In this document: positions 54,936 to 64,000 of the stretch, piece after piece
Layout of the letters: every line of letters begins with the position of its first letter
Position numbering within the stretch: position 1 is the first letter of the stretch
Source of the DNA: SAR116 cluster alpha proteobacterium HIMB100
GTDB taxonomy: Bacteria > Pseudomonadota > Alphaproteobacteria > Puniceispirillales > Puniceispirillaceae
DNA length: 64,000 nt
Assembly (NCBI GenBank): GCA_000238815.2
Contig: AFXB01000010.1
Span: 934,501-998,500, forward strand
Reading direction: 5' to 3'
Notes under the pieces: generated by a model
Database searches by the model: none
What the model was told of the DNA's origin: nothing
The model's input: only the letters and a program-made list of their open reading frames with translations
Position numbers and translations under genes: made by a program

Positions 54936-55655
54936 ATGCAGGAAAACCGTTACGCGTCATCTGTGGCCGGCCAATCCGTCTCGATTGATGCCGGTTTACG
55001 CAGCTACATGCTGGGCGTCTATAATCATATGACAACTGCCCTTGCTTTGACTGGCTTTGCCGCTTTTGGCACAAAGCTGATGGTTCAGGCTAATCCCGCC
55101 TTTGGCCAGCTGTTATTTGGCACACCTCTGATGTATGTCATCATGTTTGCCCCACTGGCGATGGTGATGTGGATCAGCTTCCGGATCAACAGCATGTCTC
55201 CGGCCAAGGCCCGGACCCTGTTTTATATCTATGCCACGGTGATGGGGCTGTCCTTATCCACAATTCTGTTTGCCTTCACCGGTGCCAGCGTGGCCAGAGC
55301 CTTTTTCATTACCGCAGGTGCATTTGCTGCCCTGTCCTTATATGGCTACACAACAAAACGTGATCTGACAGCACTTGGTGGCTTTTTGATTGTTGGCGTG
55401 GTTGGGCTGATTCTGGCCTCTATCGTCAATATCTTCCTAGGCTCATCAGGGCTTGAATTTCTGATCTCTGTTGTGGGTGTGTTTTTGTTTGCGGGCCTGA
55501 CTGCCTATGATACGCAGAAAATCAAATCGATTTATTATGCAGGTGACAGCCGCGAAGTCGCGGGCCGCAAATCGATTCACGGTGCGCTGACACTCTATCT
55601 GGATTTCATCAACATGTTCTTGTTTATGGTCCAGCTTCTGGGCAACCGCGAATAG
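54936..55655 (+). CDS. Bax inhibitor-1/YccA family membrane protein
   Basis: A 239-residue protein with seven membrane helices and the family features YMLGVYNHMTTALALTGF (about residues 26-43), GLTAYDTQKIKSIYY and HGALTLYLDFINMF. Bacterial members (YccA/YbhL) interact with FtsH or act as calcium-leak channels. AAAAGGAGCTTGAA sets the ATG at 54936. An intrinsic terminator follows at 55693. Confidence 0.93.
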   Translation: MQENRYASSVAGQSVSIDAGLRSYMLGVYNHMTTALALTGFAAFGTKLMVQANPAFGQLLFGTPLMYVIMFAPLAMVMWISFRINSMSPAKARTLFYIYATVMGLSLSTILFAFTGASVARAFFITAGAFAALSLYGYTTKRDLTALGGFLIVGVVGLILASIVNIFLGSSGLEFLISVVGVFLFAGLTAYDTQKIKSIYYAGDSREVAGRKSIHGALTLYLDFINMFLFMVQLLGNRE

Positions 55656-55692
55656 GCACACAAAACGGTATGCCGTTTTGCTGATCAGTTTG

Positions 55693-55727
55693 GCCCGAGG
55701 CATCATCATGATGGCTCGGGCTTTTTT
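55693..55727 (+). terminator. Rho-independent terminator after the YccA-like gene
   Basis: GCCCGAG (55693-55699) pairs with CTCGGGC (55715-55721) around an inner CATCATGATG-type helix, followed by six T. Just before it, CAAAACGG/CCGTTTTG (55661-55680) forms another perfect 8-bp hairpin. It separates the YccA-like gene from fbp. Confidence 0.88.
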
Positions 55728-55779
55728 GTCTGACCATCTGGTCATATCACCCCATCCCTTTTTTCTGTGGCGCAGCTTT

Positions 55780-56751
55780 ATGATAATTTCTGTTTCTGAT
55801 CACATGGATTTACACAGCTTTGTAAAGACCACCGCCGGGGGCACATTATCCCCTGTTGTTCAGGCCTCTCTTCTTGGCCTTGCTGAGGCTTCTGTTCATA
55901 TTGCCCGGCTGGCGGCACAAAACGGGCTTGGCCAGACCGCGCTGGGGGATGTCACAGGGGCGGAAAATGCGGACGGGGATAATCAAAAGGCCCTGGACGT
56001 TATGGCTGATCAGCTGATCGAACAGGCCCTTCAGCATGCCGGGCTTCATGCTTATTTGTCTGAAGAACGTGAACAGGCTGTTATGTTCTCTTCAGAAGCT
56101 GATCTGGTCTGTGCCTGTGATCCGCTGGACGGCTCGTCTAATATTGACACCAACCTGACTATTGGCACGATTTTTTCGATTTATCCGCGATCTGGCGGGT
56201 CGTTGCTGCGGCCAGGGCGGGAACAGCTGGCTGCTGGCTTTTTTGCTTATGGCCCGCAAACCGCTCTTATCCTGACGTGCGGCGAGGGCACAATGGCCTT
56301 TTGTCTGGATGATACAGGCAGCTACAGATTGATGGACTGGCAGGTGGCAATTCCAGAAGCAACATCTGAATTTGCCATTAACGCGGCCAATCAGCGTTAT
56401 TGGACGGCCCGAACCCAGCGCTATATTGCCCAGCTTCTGGCTGGTGCTGAAGGCGTGCGGGATAAAAATTTCAATATGCGCTGGGCCGGGTCTCTAGTGG
56501 CGGACAGCTGGCGTATCCTGCGCCGTGGCGGGGTGTTTTTATATCCAGAAGACAGCCGCCCCGGCTATCAGACCGGGCGTCTGCGTCTGGTTTATGAAGC
56601 CAATCCGATCAGCTTTCTGATTGAACAGGCAGGCGGGCTTGCCACTGACGGACAGCAGAATATTCTGGATATCCCCCCTGAACATCTGCATCAGCGCATC
56701 CCGTTTGTTTTTGGCTCTGCTGAAGAGGTGGAGTGTTATAAAACCATCTGA
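55780..56751 (+). CDS. fbp: Fructose-1,6-bisphosphatase, class I
   Basis: A 323-residue gluconeogenic phosphatase. The metal site is CDPLDGSSNIDTNLTIGTIF (about residues 109-128), and the substrate parts FLYPEDSRPG and YEANPISFLIEQAGG are typical. Starts upstream of 55727 would lie in the terminator, so ATG 55780 or 55804 is used; neither has a strong ribosome-binding site. The aldolase gene follows, so the pair serves gluconeogenesis (no RuBisCO is seen here). Confidence 0.94.
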   Translation: MIISVSDHMDLHSFVKTTAGGTLSPVVQASLLGLAEASVHIARLAAQNGLGQTALGDVTGAENADGDNQKALDVMADQLIEQALQHAGLHAYLSEEREQAVMFSSEADLVCACDPLDGSSNIDTNLTIGTIFSIYPRSGGSLLRPGREQLAAGFFAYGPQTALILTCGEGTMAFCLDDTGSYRLMDWQVAIPEATSEFAINAANQRYWTARTQRYIAQLLAGAEGVRDKNFNMRWAGSLVADSWRILRRGGVFLYPEDSRPGYQTGRLRLVYEANPISFLIEQAGGLATDGQQNILDIPPEHLHQRIPFVFGSAEEVECYKTI

Positions 56752-56845
56752 ATCTGATAAAATGATATGTATTTATAATTGCGGATTCGGGCAAAAAAGC
56801 GCATTGTCTGAACGGGAAGAACAGCGTTAATCAGGTGAGACCATC

Positions 56846-57910
56846 ATGCTTGTAACCCTCAGACAGATTTTGGACCATGCTGCTGAACACAGCTATGGTG
56901 TGCCGGCGTTTAACATTAATAATATGGAACAGGGGCTGGCGATCTTAAAAGCTGCTGATGCTGTTGATGCGCCGGTTATCCTTCAGGCCAGCCGCGGTGC
57001 CAGGGGGTATGCTGGTGATCAGATGCTGCAGCATCTGATCAAAGGGCTGGTGGCGATGTATCCGCATATTCCGATTTGCATGCATCAGGATCATGGCAAT
57101 TCTGCTGCGACCTGTATGACAGCGATTCAATATGGCTTTACCTCAGTGATGATGGATGGCTCATTGGAAGCAGATGGCAAAAGCCCGGCCTCTTATGATT
57201 ATAATGTTCAGATCACCTCAGATGTCACCCAGATGGCGCATCATGGCGGCGTGTCTGTTGAAGGTGAATTGGGCGTGCTGGGCTCACTGGAAACCGGAAT
57301 GGGTGACCAGGAAGATGGCCATGGCGCAGAAGGCAAACTTTCTGAAGATCAGCTTCTGACTGACCCGGAACAGGCGGTTGATTTTGTACGTGCGACCCAG
57401 GTTGATGCGCTGGCGATTGCCATGGGAACCAGCCATGGCGCTTATAAATTTTCACGCCAGCCCGACGGGGATATTCTGGCCATGCATGTTATCGAAGATA
57501 TTCACCGCCGCCTGCCGGATACGCATCTGGTCATGCATGGCTCATCGTCTGTGCCTCAGGAATTGCAGGATATCTTTAATGAATTTGGTGGCGAAATGCC
57601 CCAGACCTATGGCGTGCCCATAAGCGAAATTGAACGTGGCATCAAACATGGCGTGCGCAAAGTGAATATTGATACGGACTGCCGTCTGGCGATGGCCAGC
57701 ATCATCCGCAAAGTCGCCCGGCAAAACCCGTCTGAATTTGATTTGCGTAAATTCCTGAAACCAGCTGCGGACGCGATGCAAGATTTATGTCGCGACCGGT
57801 TTGAACGGTTTGGCACAGCGGGCAACGCGCATAAGATTAAACCGGTGGCGCTGGCAGATATGGCGGCCCGTTATGCGTCTGGCAGCATGGCCCCGAAAAT
57901 TTCAGCTTAA
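56846..57910 (+). CDS. fba: Fructose-bisphosphate aldolase, class II
   Basis: A 354-residue zinc-dependent aldolase of the CbbA-like group. Zinc ligands are in MHQDHGNSA (about residues 79-87), [13 protein letters not shown] and MHGSSSVP, and the phosphate-binding NIDTDCRLA lies near residue 277. It reversibly splits fructose 1,6-bisphosphate. It follows fbp by 94 bases in the same direction. Its last codons overlap the convergent epimerase-like gene. Confidence 0.96.
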   Translation: MLVTLRQILDHAAEHSYGVPAFNINNMEQGLAILKAADAVDAPVILQASRGARGYAGDQMLQHLIKGLVAMYPHIPICMHQDHGNSAATCMTAIQYGFTSVMMDGSLEADGKSPASYDYNVQITSDVTQMAHHGGVSVEGELGVLGSLETGMGDQEDGHGAEGKLSEDQLLTDPEQAVDFVRATQVDALAIAMGTSHGAYKFSRQPDGDILAMHVIEDIHRRLPDTHLVMHGSSSVPQELQDIFNEFGGEMPQTYGVPISEIERGIKHGVRKVNIDTDCRLAMASIIRKVARQNPSEFDLRKFLKPAADAMQDLCRDRFERFGTAGNAHKIKPVALADMAARYASGSMAPKISA

Positions 57911-58774
57911 CGCGCTGTCCTGTTCAGCTTCGAAAATCGCCTTCAGCCCGCTTTCATAATCCGGATACAAAAGCTCAAGCCCCAATTCCGGGCCGATAAT
58001 TCGTGATTTTATGCGGCGCTGTGCGGCATAAAAACTGCGGGCCATCTCGCTCATCTCTGCCTCGGCAAAGGGGATCGCTTGTGGCGGTTGCATGTCCAGC
58101 AGCCGGGCGGCATAGCCGATCACCTCTGCTTGTGAGGCTGGTTTATGATCAGCTAAATTGATGATCCGGCCGCGGCGCGGCGTCGCCATGGCCGCTTCGA
58201 TCACACGGCTGATATCGGTCTGATGAATGCGGTTAAACACGTGCCCGGGCTTGTCAATGATGCGTGCTTTGCCGGCTGGCAGATCCTCTAGCGCATTGCG
58301 GCCTGGCCCGTAAATACCGGCCAGTCTGAAAATCTCCGCCTGGCAAGTCTCCTGCCAGCGCTGCTCTGCGGCCAGCCGGTTTTTGCCCCGGGCGCTTACC
58401 GGTGCAGCAGCTGTATCTTCATCAACCCATCCTTCAGGCTGATCAGGATAGACCGACGTGGCAGACAGGTAGCCTGTCCATCCGGTAAAGGCGACAAGAT
58501 CATCTGCATAATGCGCTAAAACCGGATCATGGCCAGCTTGCGGGGCAATGCAGGACAGAAGATGAGTGGCTGTGGTCAGATGTGCGGCCAGCTGGACAGG
58601 AACAGACTCTGTGCTGAAGGGCAACAGGCACCAGCTATCCGGCACATGCCGGGCCAGCTGTTCTGGCTGGCGGGTGGTCGCGGTAATTTGCCAGCCTGTC
58701 GCACTCAGCCGTCTTGCCAGATGCTGCCCGACATAACCCAGGCCAAAAATGAAAATATGGGGCTGCGTGCTCAC
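57902..58774 (-). CDS. NAD(P)-dependent epimerase/dehydratase-like protein (YeeZ type)
   Basis: A 290-residue extended short-chain dehydrogenase with the nucleotide loop [15 protein letters not shown] (about residues 9-23). The usual YxxxK catalytic pair is not evident; STSVYPD is followed by [11 protein letters not shown], which may supply Tyr and Lys at unusual spacing. YeeZ-like proteins have no assigned reaction. The start is a GTG. Confidence 0.8.
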   Translation of the reverse strand: MSTQPHIFIFGLGYVGQHLARRLSATGWQITATTRQPEQLARHVPDSWCLLPFSTESVPVQLAAHLTTATHLLSCIAPQAGHDPVLAHYADDLVAFTGWTGYLSATSVYPDQPEGWVDEDTAAAPVSARGKNRLAAEQRWQETCQAEIFRLAGIYGPGRNALEDLPAGKARIIDKPGHVFNRIHQTDISRVIEAAMATPRRGRIINLADHKPASQAEVIGYAARLLDMQPPQAIPFAEAEMSEMARSFYAAQRRIKSRIIGPELGLELLYPDYESGLKAIFEAEQDSALS

Positions 58775-58799
58775 CTGACTCCGGGGCGGCTACAGGCCC

Positions 58800-59318
58800 T
58801 CAGGCCTGTGCAAATTTTGTGTGCTGACCTGCCATCCGCATGATCCCGTAAAACAGGCCGGAAAAGAACAGGGTACTGGCCAGCGTATTGCCGAAGAAAG
58901 GCAGCGCCGCAACATAACAGGCCATCATCCCTTCAGCGGTCAGCGGATAAAACCCGCTGCCCAGCCAGACACCAAAATTGGTCGTGATGAAAAACAGGGC
59001 TGATGAGGCCAGTGCCAAGCCGCCAATCCTCGGCAAAACAGCAGAAGTGCGGCGCAGGATATGGCTCATCACCACGCTGGCAGCAACCGCGCCATAGACC
59101 CACACCATAGAGCTGTGCAGACCGATAATCACATCTGCCAACACCATGGCAACAATCGGCAGGGCAATCGCACTCCACAAATCACGGGCGAAATAAGGCG
59201 CGAAAACAGCAACCGCCAATATCGGGGTAAAATTCGGTGGATGCGGGATGACCCGGCTTGCCACCAAAAAGCAAATCAAGGACAGAAATCCGCCAGCTAA
59301 TTTCTTATCGAATGTCAT
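58800..59318 (-). CDS. DUF6580 membrane protein, candidate cobalamin uptake component
   Basis: A 172-residue protein with five to six membrane helices. It opens like small S-component-type transporters: RVIPHPPNFTPILAVAVFAP (about residues 22-41), then FFITTNFGVWLGSGFYPLTA and ACYVAALPFFGNT. It lies 118 bases downstream of the riboswitch-controlled btuB on the same strand and is likely co-transcribed. DUF6580 has no proven function; a role in carrying cobalamin or a precursor across the inner membrane is an inference from context. GGAGCAAAATAAA precedes the ATG. Confidence 0.75.
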   Translation of the reverse strand: MTFDKKLAGGFLSLICFLVASRVIPHPPNFTPILAVAVFAPYFARDLWSAIALPIVAMVLADVIIGLHSSMVWVYGAVAASVVMSHILRRTSAVLPRIGGLALASSALFFITTNFGVWLGSGFYPLTAEGMMACYVAALPFFGNTLASTLFFSGLFYGIMRMAGQHTKFAQA

Positions 59319-59436
59319 TTTATTTTGCTCCTTCCCGATTTCGGTTTTTTACACCCTGCAGTCACCATAAGTGGCAATTCAGCTGGCATCAATCTAAAAT
59401 CGACCATCAACCAGCTTAATTGCGACATGACGGATC

Positions 59437-61302
59437 TTAATAGGTTACCGGAAAATTATATCGCAAAGTCAGATAAACACTACGCCCTGCTGTTGTATAT
59501 TGTCTGGTGGTTTCATATTTGGCATCAAAAATATTTTCTGCCTTGACCAGTATATCTGTCGTGTCGGTCAGATTATGCAGCATATTTGCATCAAATCTGA
59601 CATAGCTGGACATCTCGCCACCAACACCTAACCGCCGTCCGGAATAGGTTACTTTGGTTCCGAACAGGTAATCATCAACCTGTTTGGACAGGTATAGGCT
59701 GCCAAAGGATTTTGCTCGTTTTTGCAAGGATTTCGGGCCAGTGGCAGCATCTTTCAGTTTTGGCTCCTGAAACGTCATGCTCAGCGTGTAATCAACAAAA
59801 TCTGTTGTGCCGTCAATATTGATTTCTGCGCCTTTATTTTCACTTTTTCCAACATTGTAATATGTGGGGAAGCTATATTCGATTGCGTTTTTTGTGCTGG
59901 TTGAAAACAGTGTTGACCGGAATAATGTGCGGTCTGATATCACGCTTACAGATAGCTCATCTGTTGTGTGTTTTTCGGCATTCAGGCCCGGGGCAACAGA
60001 ATGCTCATAGGCATCCGGGGCGCGAAACCCTGTTGACCGGCTGATCGCCGCTTTGACTTGTTCGGTGAAACGATATCCATATCCTGCCAGTGCCGAGTTA
60101 TGCTTTACCGTCTTTTTTGCACCGGTATCATGCGCGAATTCCACATCATCTGACCGAATATTGGCTTGTAAACTATGTGGTCCTGATATCAGCTGATAAC
60201 CGGCAAACACGGCCTGGCCGTTGCGCTCAGATGGTGTGGTGTTTGACTTGTAATCAGCAGTGGCCACATCAATACCCTGCGTTATGGTGTGAAGGACATC
60301 TCCGGACTGTACACGCGAAATATTCACCAGCTTGTAAGAGGACTGGTCGCCCTTTTTCTTGGTTCCGGCTGTGCCATTGGTTAATTCATCACGCTGGTGC
60401 GTATCCTTGTTATATGTCAACTGCAGATTGATCAGCTCTTTGTCTGCATATTCATAGTGGGCTGAAAAATCGGTATTGGTTGACTCAAACTCATGCAGAT
60501 TGGTTGCTGGTGTAAAAGAATTATCATAATCACCCTTGCTGTCGGCCTGCCTGAATGAGGCGGCGACATTTGATCGTGCAGACAGCCTTTTCGCGACAGA
60601 TACCGCATAATTCTCGCGGGAAAAGCCATCTTTGTCTGGGTTTGTGGCTCCCCATGATGAAGTCGCGGTCTGTGCGTTATAACCCTCTGTGTCATAACGT
60701 GATGCGGTAAAGGTTACGTCGACATCCCCGATGCGCCGTGACAAGCCTGCATCAAATTCATCTGTGCCGTAACTTCCTGTGGTGGCAGATACATATCCTG
60801 TATCACGCATTTTACCCGCCTTTGTGATCACATTAATCACCCCGCCGATGGCCCCTTCACCATAAAGCGCGGACGCATTACCCTTCAGAACCTCTATGCT
60901 CTGAATTTCTGTCAGGGACATATCCGGCAGAATCACATTTCCATACAGGTCTGTTTGCACTTTAATGCCGTCAATCAGCAAAACATAATTCTTGCTGGCC
61001 TGGCCGCGCAGAAATACAGATAAATTTCCGCCGGGACCACCTGAACGGGTCACTTCAATCCCTGTTTTCTGGCTGATCAGCTCACCAAATGATGTGGCTG
61101 CTGACGATTCGATTTCTTGTTGTGTGATCACATCTGTGCTCAGCAGAACATCACTTAACGGGGTGTCCTGATAACTGGCGATAGACACCACCGGATTGAT
61201 GACCAGATAATTTGCGGTGCTGTTATCATCTGCAGATGCGCTGAACGCTGTGCCCAGCAAACCAGCAAGAGCAGTGGGAAAAAGGCGTGAGATAGGTGTC
61301 AT
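59437..61302 (-). CDS. btuB: TonB-dependent outer-membrane receptor, BtuB type
   Basis: A 621-residue receptor. After a signal peptide (about residues 1-24) comes a TonB-box-like stretch, a plug domain with DVLLSTDVITQQEI, VFLRGQASKNYVLLIDGI and ALYGEGAIGGVINVITK, then a beta barrel with DAKYETTRQYTTAGRSVYLT and a terminal aromatic strand (YNFPVTY). The ligand is predicted as cobalamin because a B12 riboswitch lies directly upstream. GGGGAGGACC just before ATG 61302 is the ribosome-binding site. Confidence 0.92.
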   Translation of the reverse strand: MTPISRLFPTALAGLLGTAFSASADDNSTANYLVINPVVSIASYQDTPLSDVLLSTDVITQQEIESSAATSFGELISQKTGIEVTRSGGPGGNLSVFLRGQASKNYVLLIDGIKVQTDLYGNVILPDMSLTEIQSIEVLKGNASALYGEGAIGGVINVITKAGKMRDTGYVSATTGSYGTDEFDAGLSRRIGDVDVTFTASRYDTEGYNAQTATSSWGATNPDKDGFSRENYAVSVAKRLSARSNVAASFRQADSKGDYDNSFTPATNLHEFESTNTDFSAHYEYADKELINLQLTYNKDTHQRDELTNGTAGTKKKGDQSSYKLVNISRVQSGDVLHTITQGIDVATADYKSNTTPSERNGQAVFAGYQLISGPHSLQANIRSDDVEFAHDTGAKKTVKHNSALAGYGYRFTEQVKAAISRSTGFRAPDAYEHSVAPGLNAEKHTTDELSVSVISDRTLFRSTLFSTSTKNAIEYSFPTYYNVGKSENKGAEINIDGTTDFVDYTLSMTFQEPKLKDAATGPKSLQKRAKSFGSLYLSKQVDDYLFGTKVTYSGRRLGVGGEMSSYVRFDANMLHNLTDTTDILVKAENIFDAKYETTRQYTTAGRSVYLTLRYNFPVTY

Positions 61303-61435
61303 TTTGGTCCTCCCCGGAACATAAGTCATGAAGTGTCGGGGAGTAAAAAAAACGCTCCACGACGGTGAGTGTGCGTCACCATCACGGAAAATGCCTGTCC
61401 GTTGTCTTGGTCATACCTCGTGACCCGACTAGGTG

Positions 61436-61592
61436 CTGGTCTGGCAGGTCTCCTGACTTCTAGCTCTGCGTGGTGTTATGCCTTCCCGTCATGGTGCTGA
61501 CAGTGGCGCAATATAACAACACTCGCTAGTCACAGTTGCGAGGACAGTCGCAGATTAAAGGTGGTATGCCCGTTCCTGCGTTCCCTTTTCAT
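61436..61592 (-). promoter_or_regulatory. Cobalamin riboswitch
   Basis: The minus strand holds the B12 box GCCACTGTCAGC (61510-61499 region), an upstream AAAGGGAACGCAGG segment and the 3' AGTCAGGAGACCTGCCAGAC segment, the three best conserved parts of the adenosylcobalamin riboswitch, in order and at normal distance. It lies 134 bases ahead of btuB and should turn it off when B12 is plentiful. Ends are approximate. Confidence 0.93.
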
Positions 61593-61593
61593 C

Positions 61594-61622
61594 ATGTTTC
61601 CATGAACCAGACTATTGTCAAG
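61594..61622 (-). promoter_or_regulatory. Probable promoter of the riboswitch-btuB transcript
   Basis: A perfect TTGACA (61622-61617 on the minus strand) is followed by CATGAT or a similar weak -10 near 61597-61592. Transcription would begin just ahead of the riboswitch. The -10 is poor, so confidence is modest. Confidence 0.4.
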
Positions 61623-62508
61623 GATACAGGTTGAGCAAAGGTTGCAGAGGTGAAATTCGACATGAAGTTTTCAACAGGCGACCAGCTCAGCTTGCAAGCC
61701 ACAGATAAAAACGCCTCTTAATATCGGCCTCAGAATACAGATTTATCCATATCCAGCCGGGTGACCAGGCGGCCGAAAAACAGCTCTATTTCTATGCGCA
61801 CAGGCACCATCAGCCCCGGGAACAGCTCAGCCACAAACGCCTTGATATCTTCTGGATCAGGGTCGTCCTCAGCCAGCTGCGAATCACGCCAATGCCCGCC
61901 CAACGGCACACTGGTGATGCCACAAACTTTTGTATTACCGGCATAAGCAAAGGCTCTGTCTGGCTCCAGACGGGCTGTGCCCAAATCTGTAAACCCCAGA
62001 TCTGCACGCCGCCTGCCATCATAAATCGAAAAATTATGCGTACAGGGCGCGCCTGCCTGCAGCTTGTCCAGCATGGTCATCATGGCGCTGAACGGGTCAG
62101 TTACATTCCGCCGCATCTCATCTGTCACCGGAAAGACCTTCTGTGTGTCCGGCGGCGGCTGGGCGGTGGTCAGGGCTTGTGTGCCATCTTCAGACCAATA
62201 GGTTTCCGCCAGGCTGGTCTCGCCGCCATAGGCACTGGCGATCACCAGCTGTGTGGCCTGCCAGCCGGCCGTGCCGCGGCGCGACCGCAGGCTGACATAA
62301 CCTGCAAAATCAGCCACCAGGCTGGCCAGCCCTTTGGCCGTTGATTCGCCATGCATAAAGAACTGATCCGCACCGATTGACCAGCGGGCCTGGCTGGTGC
62401 CGACATCTGTTTCACCCCATTCAGTATGATAGATAAATTCATAGCTCTTTGTTTGCTCATCTGCCTGTGCCTGCACAGGGCCTGTCCCGCCGATGGCACT
62501 CAGAACCG

Positions 62509-64000
<1,492 letters not shown>

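Overview
The window reads as a contiguous, gene-dense chromosome segment of a marine alphaproteobacterium, most likely from the SAR116 clade (Puniceispirillum-like). The reasons are the gene order rpmH-rnpA-yidD-yidC-engB-argB-(pyrimidine nucleotidase)-dapD-dapE, the hemC-hemD-(mitofilin-like)-hemY block, a G+C content near one half by eye, and a dddP-type DMSP lyase beside acuI. The clade name is an inference; nothing here proves it. There is no phage, insertion sequence or CRISPR array.

Layout. 1-4075: a sulfation operon with a sulfotransferase, a fused ATP sulfurylase/APS kinase that makes PAPS, an internally deleted cysQ remnant and an F420-hydrogenase-beta-like iron-sulfur protein, followed by tRNA-Arg(ACG). 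4590-6103: gpt and a sensor kinase broken by an in-frame amber codon. 6191-14219: ribosome/RNase P/membrane insertion genes running into arginine and lysine synthesis. 14237-18412: truA-fmt-def, rmuC and recR. 18439-20723: ybaB, dnaX and the SRP RNA. 20798-26398: pheA, kdsB, a membrane-anchored cytochrome c, a hisN-like phosphatase, a hydroxyacid dehydrogenase and an M17 aminopeptidase. 26432-31441: a MATE pump, a three-gene lipid A or glycan modification operon and an EVE protein. 31472-37933: gpsA, tsaD, a structured intergenic region with an orphan terminator, then hemC, hemD and hemY.

38375-44324 is the most ecologically telling part. acuI (acryloyl-CoA reductase) and dddP (DMSP lyase) lie in the same direction, separated by a decayed hydrolase fragment and a palindrome just ahead of the dddP ribosome-binding site. 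A highly structured stretch precedes acuI. hpt, a beta-hydroxyacid dehydrogenase and a succinate-semialdehyde dehydrogenase-like gene follow. DddP releases DMS and acrylate from DMSP, and AcuI detoxifies the acryloyl-CoA formed from acrylate.

44623-52958: sodB, a small unknown gene, argG, the YbbA/YbbP export pair with TesA, and an ECF sigma factor with a ChrR-type anti-sigma factor whose N-terminal zinc site has lost three of four ligands. 53136-58774: an IalB-like protein, rlmN, a Bax-inhibitor protein, fbp, fba and an epimerase-like protein. 58800-61622: a cobalamin riboswitch controlling a BtuB-type receptor and a DUF6580 membrane protein, a plausible B12 uptake unit. The window ends with a DUF3108 protein, an M23 peptidase and the first 171 codons of trxB.

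No wholly new multi-gene system is evident. The best leads are the acuI leader, the dddP operator candidate, the degenerate ChrR, the riboswitch-linked DUF6580 protein, and the orphan terminator with a possible small gene between tsaD and hemC.
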